From Papaver somniferum (taxonomy: Eukaryota > Streptophyta > Magnoliopsida > Ranunculales > Papaveraceae): a stretch of 64,000 nt of DNA. The translations under genes and the position numbers were made by a program. Shown one piece after another: positions 24,975-35,475 of the stretch; within the stretch, counting starts at the first letter, position 1, and each line of letters opens with the position of its first letter. The DNA lies in NCBI RefSeq assembly GCF_003573695.1, contig NW_020621936.1:5518001-5582000 (forward strand), in the 5' to 3' direction. The notes beneath the pieces were generated by a model. It did no database searches, was not told the DNA's origin, and saw only the letters and a list, made by a program, of their open reading frames with translations.

Positions 24975-25785
24975 TGTTGGAAAATATACTAAGTAACAAT
25001 TACAGATGACAAGTTAATGTAAGAAGCACCGAGATTACAAGTTCAAGAAATTTAGACTTGCAACTATTTCACAGTGGCATTTTCACAAACACGTTGTGAG
25101 CCCTAGAACTGTAAATTAACGTCAGTTCAATTCATCATCTATGTTTACCACACCTGCAAAGTTGGTGTATTTCATGAATACCCAACGGTTCAAACACCTT
25201 AATGAAAACAACAATTACAATTATAAAGTAATTCCACATTCATTCACATGTATCAAAAGAGAAATATAAGGACAAAGAGAATAAGAGATAGAAATAGCAA
25301 ACGCTCGATTGAGGCTAGAGAAATTCTCTATGTCCTTAAAACGATTACGCCCCCACAATGATGCCGTATGGTTAATTGACGTTCGTTTCTCAGGATACAA
25401 CAATTTCCTTCTTGGTTGATGCAACACTTCAAACAACCAAGAAACTATCAAACTAAATTGTGCTTTTATGTAATCTCTTTTTGACACTCAACCTTTGACA
25501 CAAAACAGGAGTAAAAACTTGATATCTCAAACTAGGAAATCAAAGGAGTATTTAAAGGAGAATGGTGACTGAAAATTAGGGACAAGAGTCTTTTTCTAAG
25601 AGACACCACGTTTGGTCCTTGAATAGACTCAAACCCCTTTCGAAAAAACACACCTTTAAGTATTAGGAACTGTATTATGGTTGTCACTTGAAAACCAAGT
25701 TTCAAACAATTGCCAACCCTTGGCAAAGTTCCCATACTTATTTTCTATTCAACGGATTAAGGAATTATGCCTTATATTTCCAACA
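24975..25785 (-). repeat. LTR of element C (right)
   Basis: 811 bases, starting TGTTGGAAAATATA and ending TTTCCAACA, followed by the TSD ATTGC. Confidence 0.8.
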
Positions 25786-25790
25786 ATTGC

Positions 25791-26551
25791 ATCGAAATTT
25801 CGTAAGCCTAAATAATTGATACCAAACCCTAAAAAAAGATAACAATAGTTTTCCTTAACCGGAAACAATTGAATCACACACACATCTATACACAAATAAT
25901 GGAATAAACATCAATTGTACCAAAATTTTGTTAAGCAAGAGCTATAGATATATGCAATAAAATCAGACTTTTCTTAAACATGAAAACGATTAACTAACAA
26001 TTTCGTTACCTAAAGTTCCGCATCCTCTTCTCCCCCAAAGATATGTCATTAAGCGCAAGTTCACAAAGAACTCTCCCCCGTTGTGTTGTCATCCTCTCGC
26101 AAGACAAAAGAACAACAACAAAAATGCAACCTTTACCAGAGCAAGGTTGAAAACCGGTTTTAACTAATGGATGCAAAAGTTGAAACTCCGAAACACATAT
26201 GCTTTTATGCTAAACCAAATGATTCAACATATTGTGACTTTTTCACATATCAGTTTCAATCAGAACCCCTTATAATCCTTTGATAAAGCCTACCAACATG
26301 GGCTAGAACTTAATCCTGCTAAACCAAAAAGTCACCCAAACCATAAGGGCACACGCAATATGAGATCGAATATTAAGGTTACGAAAACTGAAATAAAAAA
26401 TCCCATAACATACATAGCAATAATGTAAAGCATTCAAGCACAGGCTATGTAATCGAAAACTATCACAAGAAAAATTATAAAATAATAATTTTATTCATAA
26501 TACAATAGATAGTTTTATTCAAAATAGACCTTATATAATTATTGAAAGAAA
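25791..26551 (-). other. Family-B interior, non-coding
   Basis: It resumes the family-B interior after element C. It contains purine tracts on the minus strand (ctcccccaaag near 26030, ctcccccgttg near 26074). No gene seen. Confidence 0.6.
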
Positions 26552-26860
26552 TCAAAAACCGATGTCTATTCTCTTTCTAATCTCAAAAACTTGATTCAAA
26601 ATCTTCTGAGCATTTCCTTTCCCAGTAGACGATTTGTTCATCTCAAACAGTTGAGAATGAAGATCGTCTAGTACTTCATTTGAATCCCTTATCATCAGCT
26701 CATGATGTCTAATGCAACTTCTAACAGTAAGAATCTGTTTGCTTAGAGAATCTTGAGGATTAGCATGTTGAGATACATCATGAGTTTCAGTCAGAACTGA
26801 TGCACAAAGTGCTAAATCATCAAGAGACGATCCTTCTTTTGCCGAATTTTCCATTGTCAC
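26552..26860 (-). CDS. Small second ORF of family B (coiled-coil-like protein)
   Basis: An undamaged 102-codon minus-strand frame. Translation could start at the Met at 26860 or at 26854 (MENSAKEG). The N-terminal half is acidic and polar. The C-terminal half (around LTVRSCIRHHELMIRDSNEV and LDDLHSQLFEM) has heptad-like hydrophobic spacing and probably forms a coiled coil. No enzyme motif or known domain was recognised. It lies about 270 bases after the end of the gag remnant, the same position as the second ORF of family A (44970 and 51107). An AT-rich TATA-like stretch (tatatatata, about 26889-26898) lies some 30 bases upstream of the start. Role unknown: it may be an accessory protein of a gag-only element or a relic of the lost pol or 3' region. 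It stays open while the neighbouring gag is broken. Confidence 0.5.
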   Translation of the reverse strand: MTMENSAKEGSSLDDLALCASVLTETHDVSQHANPQDSLSKQILTVRSCIRHHELMIRDSNEVLDDLHSQLFEMNKSSTGKGNAQKILNQVFEIRKRIDIGF

Positions 26861-27131
26861 AATATAGTCTTCTTTCGGACAAGAATAATATATATATACA
26901 ATGTAAGAAAATCAAGGGATAATTTGGTTTATGGAAACCGAATATATTTTTCCCAAAAGTAAAAGATATCGGTTAAGACTATTTTTACTTAAGGAACAAA
27001 TATGTACATCCTGCCCAGATTTATGCTTTCTCACAATCAGAATTTTGGGCAACAATTGAGGATGCATTTTTCAACACAATCAGCGTGTGTTGAGATGAGA
27101 ATTATTCTCACCATAGGTAACAAAGACATCC
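26861..27131 (-). other. Spacer between gag and the second ORF of family B
   Basis: Non-coding and AT-rich, with a TATA-like stretch near 26889-26898. A GTAAGT donor-like word lies near the end of gag (about 27219-27224). Confidence 0.45.
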
Positions 27132-28488
27132 TTAGGATGACTTATAAACACAATAGAGTGTGCTTTCTTTCTTCCTCTTGTAATTGCAAGAGCTTGCAAT
27201 TTCTTTTTGAGATCTAATAAACTTACCAGCCTTCAAAATCTTTAACCCTTTGCGAAGAGTCTTGATAAATTTATTTCCATGGAAGATTGCAGTGTGGTTA
27301 ATTCCTCCACATGAAGAACTTAGTGTATTATTAGAACAACTAGTTTCTGACCCTTTTGGTTTTTCAACCAATTTTTCTTGCTCAGACTTCACCTTTCAGG
27401 TTTTATCTGACAGGAATTTCAAAAGGTTTTCAAGATCTAGGGATAACCTTTTATTTTCCTTAATTCCCGGCTCAAGTTTTTCTAAACAATTCTTTAGGAG
27501 TTGGTTAGACTCACAGGATTCAATACTGTTAGAGTTGGCAAGAAGCGCATTACAGTTAGACATTCCTTCATAGGGTTATTCCTTAGGAATATCATCAACA
27601 GTAGAGACATAAGCCTTGTTGCACTTCTGAGATCTTTTGCTGGAACAATGTTTAGCCATATGTCTGAATCTACGACACTTGAAACATTGGATTTCTTCAC
27701 TATCCTTTTTATGACAAAAAGATAATGTATTAGGAACATATTTATCATTAGATAAGATGTCCTTAATTCGTTGCGTTAGAAGCACAACTGCTAAGTCAAG
27801 CTCCTTTTCAACAAGTACCTTGTCTTCTTGACAGCGTTTCTCAGTTTGATTCTTCAACAGAATTTCTCTATCAAAGATATTTAACTTTCCTATAAGAGAG
27901 CTTCGAGAAAGTATAAAAAGATTATTTGCTTCTATTATGGCATGTTTCTTAGTCTCGTATCTGGATGGTAACAATCTGGGAATTTTGCATACTATTTCCT
28001 TTTTAGGTATAGTCTTTCCAAGCAAGAAAGAGGCATTGACAATCTCAGAAAGTTTAGAGTTAAACTCCTCAAAGGTATCGTTATCATCCATTTTAAGATA
28101 TTCATATTCAGAAGAAAGGGACAGAAGTCGTGCTTCTTTCTCAGAATTATTTCCTTCAAATACGGTCTCAAGAGTATCCCATGCCTCCTTAGAAGTTTCA
28201 TATGACAGAATATGATGAAGAAGATCATCATTTATTGCGTGTATGATGGCATTAAGACCATCAGAGTTCTGCTGTGCAAGAGCTCTTTCTTCATAACTGT
28301 GGAATGCTAAGTGTTTAAACTCTGCTTCTGGATATTTTACTCTTGGTTTTTTGATATCCATGTTCGATTAATAACCAAGTATTAAAATCTCGGGATTGAA
28401 GAAAGGCTCTCATAAAATCTTTACAAAATGGGTAATTCATCCCATTAAATCTTGGTGGTACGTTAACTGAATCATTCATAAGATTCAT
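27132..28488 (-). pseudogene. Family-B copia-type gag pseudogene
   Basis: The frame starts with an ATG at 28488 (MNLMNDSVNVPPRFNG), equivalent to the N-terminus of the family-A gag. It is frameshifted near 28361 and then runs in one frame to 27132, with stops at 27574-27576 and near 27394-27396. It contains the copia gag-polypeptide domain (UBN2/Retrotran_gag_2) with DGLNAIIHAINDDLLHHI, KEAWDTLETVFEGN and FEEFNSKLSEIVNASFLLGK, then a zinc knuckle CFKCRRFRHMAKHC (CX2CX4HX4C), then a charged, probably coiled-coil C-terminal part. In the family, this protein forms the particle capsid and its knuckle binds element RNA. A primer site and LTR-B follow on the 5' side. No pol is present. One frameshift and two stops indicate it is dead. 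Confidence 0.88.
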
Positions 28489-28545
28489 TTTATTATAGGT
28501 TGGATTGCACCAAACACAGATTGTTAGATCTTTTCGTATTTTCCT

Positions 28546-28557
28546 GCTTTGATACCA
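28546..28557 (-). other. Primer-binding site of the family-B element
   Basis: On the minus strand TGGTATCAAAGC, one base from the initiator-Met complement TGGTATCAGAGC. It is two bases from the LTR-B end at 28560. Confidence 0.88.
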
Positions 28558-28559
28558 AT

Positions 28560-28854
28560 TGAAAAGACGAGGGTACCCAAATATACCTCAATCTAAAAAT
28601 TTTCCACCTATAAGTCCTTTCTCCGAAAGTGATTGTCTATGGACTGAGTCAAGAAAATACAACTAATCGGTTCACACTTTGTGTGATTGTCTATGCATAC
28701 GAGATCGAGACAGTACGACAACAAGATAACTTGTGTGATTGACTATGGATACAAGATCGAGACAATACAACAACGAAGTATGATTACTTTATAATAGGTT
28801 CGGAGTTAACCAAACACAATAGGATTGCTATCAAGTAAACAGGAATTAACTTTT
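28560..28854 (-). repeat. LTR-B (right copy), segment 1
   Basis: It corresponds to 15157-15450 and is interrupted by a solo LTR-A at 28855. The LTR continues at 40425. This LTR is the 5' LTR of the family-B element to its left. Confidence 0.88.
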
Positions 28855-29839
28855 TGTTAGATCATTGCTCGGTCGAACTCGCATGCGTTGCTATCTCAAG
28901 CATGTTTTTCAATGTTAGTGATCAAAACCATAAGTCTTGATTTCTAGTCTACTATAGCTAAGGTCTCGGACTAGGATAGAAAGTGTAGTTGAGCTCAAGA
29001 ACTCCATGGCAATCATCATACAAGACGAAGGACTACTCAAGGAACCGGTGGATTTTCATCGACTAAAAGGTATGTGGAGACTTGAACTTATCTATCACTC
29101 AAAAGTCTATTTATCTCCTATCTTGAGACAAAAGTCGATTTGCTATATAGACTTAGATTATACACGTTTGCTATTTCGAGCCGAGTTTATCTCGCCTATC
29201 TATTTCTCGAAATATGTGTTGGTAAGCTTTCCCTTTAGCCAAGTTCATCTTTACCTAGTGACGAAAGTCATGACAAGTTTCAATCACTTTGAAAATTGTT
29301 TACTTTGACGATAAATATTTTGTGAATAACAACTATAGAATATCAACGTCCTCTAATAATGTTTCAATGATTGAAATGAGAGTTTAGATTATATAACCAT
29401 TGGAGGATATAAGCATTGTTGTGGAAACACATATATGTATAAGTCCTTATTCCTTGAACCGAAGTTTGCGAACTTTTTTGATCAAGAGAACCGGAACAGT
29501 GGTGTGAGCCAAGTCCGCGAACTAGCGGAAGTTCTCGACCCGAGAAATTCTGCTGGACTTTGTGAACTCCGTTCGGGAACTTAAGTCTACAAACCCAGTC
29601 TAAAAACTTGAGTAGGTTATATCTAAAAACGATGTTTGTGAACTTATTCTTATATAAACTAAGGAATGCAAATTGCAAACCGTGGCTATATAGTTCATGA
29701 ACCGATTCGAGTGAATCAAATCATTTTTTCTTCAATTGTGTCTTGTGTAGTTACATAAGATTTCCTTGCAAATGAACAAATCTCTAACTAGTTCATTTGA
29801 GTCACTTGAACTAGTTATGGTGAAGAAGAATATGGTTGA

Positions 29840-30309
29840 TGTAGTTGCAGTAAATCCTACACTACACTCTTCATGTGATTTTATCATTAATCAACTAATT
29901 TTAGGTTTATATTCTTAATTTTATTGAGTAATCTTTGGATGTTCTTACAAGAAAAGATAAAGGATTAAAGAATTATCTCTGCTCTAAACTTTCTCTCTCA
30001 TGTTTACTTGTTTCTTACACAAAAAGATATCTCTCTTCTTTTTACAACTTGAACGACTATTTATAGGGAAATACATAGTGGATGACAGCTAATCTGTCCT
30101 TTATTTTCGGATATGGTTTGCGACATTCTCGCAACCTTACAAATGTTAATTTCGCAAGCTCTCTAATTTTCGCAGGACTATTACACCTTTCTCATGATCC
30201 TAGCTGACGTTGTTTGTTATATTTTTCCTGAAATTGTTCTGCGACGCTATTGTGCTGTGTCATTAATAATATCGCTGAGACATTATTGTTGCGAGATTCT
30301 GATCCTACA
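29840..30309 (-). repeat. Inverted full-length LTR at the 5' end of the Tat-like element
   Basis: 470 bases, the same length as the 3' LTR at 38572-39041 and its reverse complement with few differences. It lies directly inside the TSD, so it entered with the element or was produced at integration. Confidence 0.9.
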
Positions 30310-30313
30310 TCTT

Positions 30314-30604
30314 CGAGAATGTCGCAAACCATATCCGAAAATAAAGGACAGATTAGCTGTCATCCACTATGTATTTCTCTATAAATAGTCGTTCAAGTTG
30401 TAGAAAGAAGAGAGGGATCTTTTTGTGTAAGAAACAAGTAAACAGGAGAGAGAAAGTTTAGAGAAGAGATCATTCTTTAATCCTTTATCTTTTCTTGTAA
30501 GAACATCCAAAGATTACTCAATAAAATTAAGAATATAAACCTAAAATGAGTTGATTAATGATAAAATCACATGAAGAGTTAGTGTAGGATTTCCTGCAAC
30601 TACT
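30314..30604 (+). repeat. 5' LTR of the Tat-like element, truncated
   Basis: It matches 38750-39041 and lacks the first 178 bases of the LTR, which are replaced by the inverted LTR. A TATA box (TATAAATAG, 30380-30388) is retained. Confidence 0.88.
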
Positions 30605-30607
30605 TAA

Positions 30608-30624
30608 TGGCGCTAGAAACGGGG
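30608..30624 (+). other. Primer-binding-site-like sequence
   Basis: TGGCGCTAGAAACGGGG lies three bases after the LTR end. The TGGCGC start is typical of gypsy primer sites; I could not assign the tRNA with certainty. Confidence 0.6.
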
Positions 30625-30739
30625 AGGAATTGAAGATTATTGTAGAAAAAGCTAAAGATTTATATTGAGATTTGTGAAAATTTAAGTGATTGATTAAGAA
30701 TTTTTCATAATTTCTTGCAATACTGGTAACATTGAAGAA

Positions 30740-33700
30740 ATGGCTAGAAGAAGAAATACATCCGAACAACCGACCACTATTAGAAGAAGCAAAAGAGTTG
30801 CTGGAAGAGAAAGAAGTGAAATGGGAGAATATACTAGAATGAGAAATAATAGAGAAAATCAAATTCAACCGCCAATTCAACAAACATTAGTTCAAGAGAG
30901 AAATACAGATTATGACAGGGTGAGTATACACACTTGGCGATCAAATTCAGCAGAAGAAATAGAAGAAGAGCAACAAAACAGAAATTATAGACAGGAAGAG
31001 AGAAATCAAGAAGCAGATGACAGAATAATTCATGGAGGTGAGGAAATTGGAGCGTTAGAAGCATTGAGACGAAGAATACATGAAGAAAGAAGAGCTGAAG
31101 CATAAGAACGTGCAAATTTAACAAGACAAAATCACGAATTAAGGATGGAGAATATAATACTACAGAATAGAAGATCGAGAAGTATTACAAAATCATATTC
31201 AAGATCGATTAGAAGAGAAATGAGGCGAAATTCACCCACAATCAATGCTGGAAATAATATTCAAGAAGAAATATCAAGTCCTAATGAAGAAAATCGTGAA
31301 AATAGAGAAAGAACTGATGATCGTTAAGTTCCACAAAATGAAACTTTTGATGAGGGGCAAATTGGAGGAAATCAAGAGAACGGACAAAATCAGGGACAAC
31401 ATAACCAAGATGGCGAAGGAAATCAAGAGGAAGGAAGAAGAATTTTACATGTAAGAGAAACTCAAAGAAATCAACAGACAATTGAAGAAGAAATTGAAAG
31501 ACATTATGCTGAACAAGCACGTTTACTCTGCGAACGTGAAAGATTGAGAGCGGAAATGGAAGAACAAGAGCTTCAGGAGACAATTCGCCAGAACAATCAT
31601 GACAATCGAGAAAGAAGGCGTACACAAAACCGGAATAATGATAATCTCAATGAGGAGTATGATAGAGTAAAGAGAATGACTGAAAGACAGCGAATTGAAT
31701 TGATAAGAAATGAACAAAATTATGGAGGGGAAAATGAATGACATCATCATTTGCGAATTCAAGATAGGGATGAGGAAGAGAATCGCAGAAGAAGACGAGA
31801 TGAGGATAATGAAGAAGGGATACAAAATTTCGCAAGGGAAGATAAACGTAAACGCAGAAGAAGAGAAGCAAAATTAAAGAGACCAATGGATCAAGATTCA
31901 GGTGTAAATAAACAAATCTTGAAGAAATTAGAAGAAATGAGAGGAACGCTAAATAACAGAGGAGAAGTAGGTAAAAGACAATTGGATGAAGCAATAGAAG
32001 AAGCTGCGAAAACTCCGTTTACAAGGGAAGTACAACTAGGAGGAGTACCACCGAAATGCAATTTGCCCGCATTAACCAGCATTTTTGATGGAACAACTTG
32101 TGCAATTCAGCACATTAAAGCCTATGTGAGATGCATGTTACAATGGGAAAATCATGACGCGGTATTGTGTAAATATTTCGCATCCATCTTAACAGGAGAA
32201 GCGTTAAAATGGTTTGAAGGTTTACCAAAGAATACAATAACCTCCTTCAATCATCTGCATACTACATTCTTGGGAGCATATATAAGTAATAATTCCTCAC
32301 GACCTGGTATAAAAGATGTGTTTGGATTAAAACAAAGGGTTGGCGAAAGTTTGAAACACTTGACTAAAATATGGAGAACTATGTGTAGAGAAATTGCTGG
32401 TCGTGTAGATGAGAGATATCTCATATTATCATTTATCAATGCTATGTTTGCAACAAACCTATTGTATATCCAAATTTTCAGAGTCAAGAATACGATTACA
32501 ATGACTGAATTGCGAGAACTTCAAGAAGAATACATTGCTCTGGAGGAAAGGAAAAATGAAATGGAATCATATCCAGTTGCGAACACCAGCTCACAAACAG
32601 CGAATGCAAGTTTATTACCCAAGATGATAAACACAGTGGCGAATACTTCGCAAGTGCAACAAGAGAAGGTGACAAGTAACAATCAGCAGAAATTGGTAGC
32701 TATGGGGAGCCGAGATCAAGAAGAGTATGAGAGAGAAAGAAATTTCTACAATCGTGGAGGAAATAACAAGATTCAAAGGCTCGATCAACCACAAGAAACT
32801 TATGGAGGTCAAAGACAAAACTATAATAAAGGGAAAGGAAGTCACAAGGTAATATGGGAAGAAACCAAAATGCCACCTCTAAATGCAAGTGTCGAGAAGA
32901 TATGGGAAGCTATAATCTTGATGGAAAATATACCAACTCCGTGGAACATGGGAACGGAACCACCTCCAAACCACATGAGTCATGAATTTTGTTCTTATCA
33001 TCATTTTCATGGACATACCACAAATGATTGCAGAAATGTAAAAAGAATCATTTTGAGAATGATAGATCAAGGAAAACTAAACGACTTTCTGGTAGGGCAT
33101 CCGCAATCTCAACCATTACCACCACCACCAGAACATCACAAAGTGAATACAATGAAAAAGAAAGAAACATTCTTCATAGAAGTTGGTGCAAAAGCAAAAA
33201 ATCTATTCTGTCACTCTATTGTACATTCATATAAGACAATTGAATATTTTCATGATAATGTTTTGAGTAGAGTGTTCGCAAGAGATAATGATGGAAGAGA
33301 AATTATGAACATTGCGAAAATCTCGCCATTAGAAGAATGGCAGAAACATATCATTTCTTTTACTGCAGAAGAAATTCCCGAAGGAGAAGAGGTGCATGAC
33401 AATCCATTGGTGATAAAATTAGAAATTAATCCAAAACCCAAAGAAGATGAGGATGATGAAGCTGAAGATTCATGGGCAATCAATAGAATTCTAGTCGATA
33501 CTGGAAGCTCTGTGAACATCTTATTTTATCATACTTATAAAACCATGGGTGGAAGAGATGATGATCTTATACCATCAACATATAAGATATATGGTTTTAA
33601 TGGTACTGCTAACAAGCCTAAAGGGGAGGTTACTATGCGAATTCCATTGAAGGGAATATCTTCTGAAATCTCATTATGTGTCGTTGATGTAGAATCACCA

Positions 33701-33976
33701 TATAATGCGTTAATTGGTCGACCTTGGCTACATGGGATTCTAGGGGTAGCTTCAACTTTCCACCAATGCATCAAATTCCCTCACCCCAATGGTGTAGGAA
33801 TCATAAAGGGAGATTGGGTCGAAGAAAAGAGATGTTACGAAAATGAGATAGAATCTTGCAAAGGAAGAGAAAACAAGAAGGACAACTGGCGATACAAAAT
33901 CAAAGATGTACAAAGAAGTGAGAGGTTGATGGTGGATACAATCGAAAGGAAAGAAGAAGAGATGTTGCGAAATTAA
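30740..33976 (+). pseudogene. Tat-like gag-protease, three in-frame stops
   Basis: One frame of 1078 codons starts MARRRNTSEQPTTIRRSKRV. Stops fall at codons 122, 196 and 334 (31103, 31325, 31739); there is no frameshift. Codons 1-420 are very rich in Arg, Glu, Asn and Gln. A Retrotrans_gag capsid domain lies at about 430-585 (contains LTGEALKWFEGLPKN). A degenerate knuckle CSYHHFHGHTTNDC lies near 750. A retropepsin domain has LVDTGSS (Asp near codon 920), later ALIGRPWLH. The stop at 33974 comes after the protease, and no reverse transcriptase follows. In the family, gag builds the particle and the protease cuts the polyprotein. The intact frame between three isolated stops suggests recent inactivation. 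Confidence 0.9.
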
Positions 33977-35475
33977 TGCTAGCTCTGAACAAAAATGATG
34001 AGCATACTACTACCAAAGAAGCAGTAGCAGAAAGTAATAAAGGAGCAGAGGATGGAAAAGTTAATAAAAATAAGAAATGTATGAATGATTAAGTTGTTGA
34101 GATATTCCCGCAATAAGTAAAATTCTCAAAAATACCTTTGATTGAACAACAAAGTTGAGATTGTGAAATTCAGATATAATATAATGATTTCCGAGACTCT
34201 CGCAGAGATAATGAATTTTACAGAAAATAATCAGAGAAGAATGACAAAAGAGAAAGAGGCGAACCTTTATGGCGTACACCCTAGTTCGCGAATACAATTT
34301 CGCAAGAGGCAAATGTAAGACCTAAAGTACGTCATATAAGGGGGTACCTGTTGCATGGATCGGGGAAATGCTACACCACCCCCGTAACCTGAGTCATGGA
34401 GATTTTGGGGTCAATGAAGCCCATCCGGGAGAGGCACCTTGGATTCTCAGCTTAAGCATATGACTTAGGTTGGGCAACTAAGGTAATAAGGATTCTCCCA
34501 AGGAGTGCAGAATCTGATCAAGGCGTCGAGGTACACGGTTGAGTCAAGAGTGACGGGGGCGTTTGAAGCGTCCTTGCCATTCTTGACAAGTCTTGGCTTA
34601 TACTGCACTCGGCCCGAATAAAACCCCACTTAGGGTGCAGTCTCGTAACCATAAGCCCTATAGGTAAAAGGGATAAGAGGCTGCGAAAACAACTAGTTGT
34701 TGTTAAGACTGGATGGGAGGAGCTAACCTTGTATGGTAGAAGTACGCCTCCTTGAAGGGGCAACCAGGGGGGAGATAAGGGCGGCATCCTCCATTAGGGA
34801 GCTGATAAGTGTCTTAAGACGCAAATGTCATGAGACTTTTTATTCGCAAGGATATTAAGGCTTGTCATATTTGTGCAACAATCCTGAAGAGGCAATAATA
34901 GAAAAGAAAAAGATAAGACGAGATCAATGGGTTTTCGCATGAAAGTGCGAAGACGTCTTGCGATTTCGTCGCAAGACGACAATGTCATGGGGCTTTATTT
35001 TCGCAAGAATATTTAGGCCTGTCATATTGTCGCAACATTCCTGAAGAGGCCATAATACAAAAGAAAAATTTAAGGAAAAATCAATGGGTTTTTGCATGAA
35101 AGTGTAAGGACGTCCTGCGATTTTGTCGCAATGACAAGAGGTGGCATAATAAGACCTTTAACTAGGAAGGCAAAATAAGACCACGCAGGAATGAGATTTT
35201 GAAAAGAAACAAAATTTACTTCGCAAAAGGTTGCAAAATTATACAATAAGAAATTTTTTATGAAATCTGTCATTTGGATTCAAATAACAAAGGCAAGTAT
35301 GGGAATGTATGGAATTAGAAAATGTTATTTGTCTCCATATGAGAGATTTACTCAAAAATTCAAGAATTAATGATTATATTGATTAACTGTATTGCAAATA
35401 AGAATTTTTTTAATTTACGCAGGTCAAAATGAAAGAAACACAAATATACAGAAAGAAGAAATAAATGTACAAGTG
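33977..35475 (+). other. Non-coding block between protease and antisense gene
   Basis: It occupies the place where pol should be. It includes a GC-richer stretch (about 34325-34800, with gggggtacctgttgcatgga) that looks like conserved element sequence rather than coding DNA, and a tandem repeat at 34824-35137. Minus-strand open frames here have no recognisable motifs. Confidence 0.6.
34824..35137 (+). repeat. Two-unit tandem repeat (157-base period) with hairpin
   Basis: 34824-34980 and 34981-35137 align as diverged direct repeats, each starting aatgtcatg. The first ends in a hairpin with a 10-base stem (CGTCTTGCGA at 34954-34963, TCGCAAGACG at 34969-34978, five-base loop). Confidence 0.75.

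Larger units (their letters stand above)
18889..25785 (-). mobile_element. Element C: non-autonomous LTR retrotransposon inside family B
   Basis: LTRs of about 810 bases lie at 18889-19698 and 24975-25785, with termini of the type TGTTGGAAA...TTCCAACA. The 5-base TSD ATTGC flanks both ends (18884-18888 and 25786-25790). Minus orientation is inferred from GTGGCGGAT abutting the LTR at 19699, which resembles a polypurine tract; I found no clear primer site next to 24975. The interior has no gag or pol, only one unidentified 86-codon frame. A 2.3-kb segment that includes the left LTR is duplicated within the interior, with two N gaps. Family is unresolved; the LTR ends are copia-like. Confidence 0.75.

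Noticed and set aside
28546..28557. A tRNA gene relic at TGGTATCAAAGC
   Set aside because: Only the 12 bases complementary to the tRNA 3' end are present, adjacent to an LTR end. It is a primer-binding site; the same applies at 42981, 49126 and 63947.
29006..29308. 100-codon plus-strand frame as a host gene
   Set aside because: It is LTR-A sequence and aligns with the frames near 40846 and 46817 only at DNA level.
31281..31994. Minus-strand Phe/Leu-rich frames resembling membrane proteins
   Set aside because: They are antisense shadows of the Glu/Arg-rich gag N-terminus; GAA and AGA codons read as Phe/Leu/Ser on the other strand.
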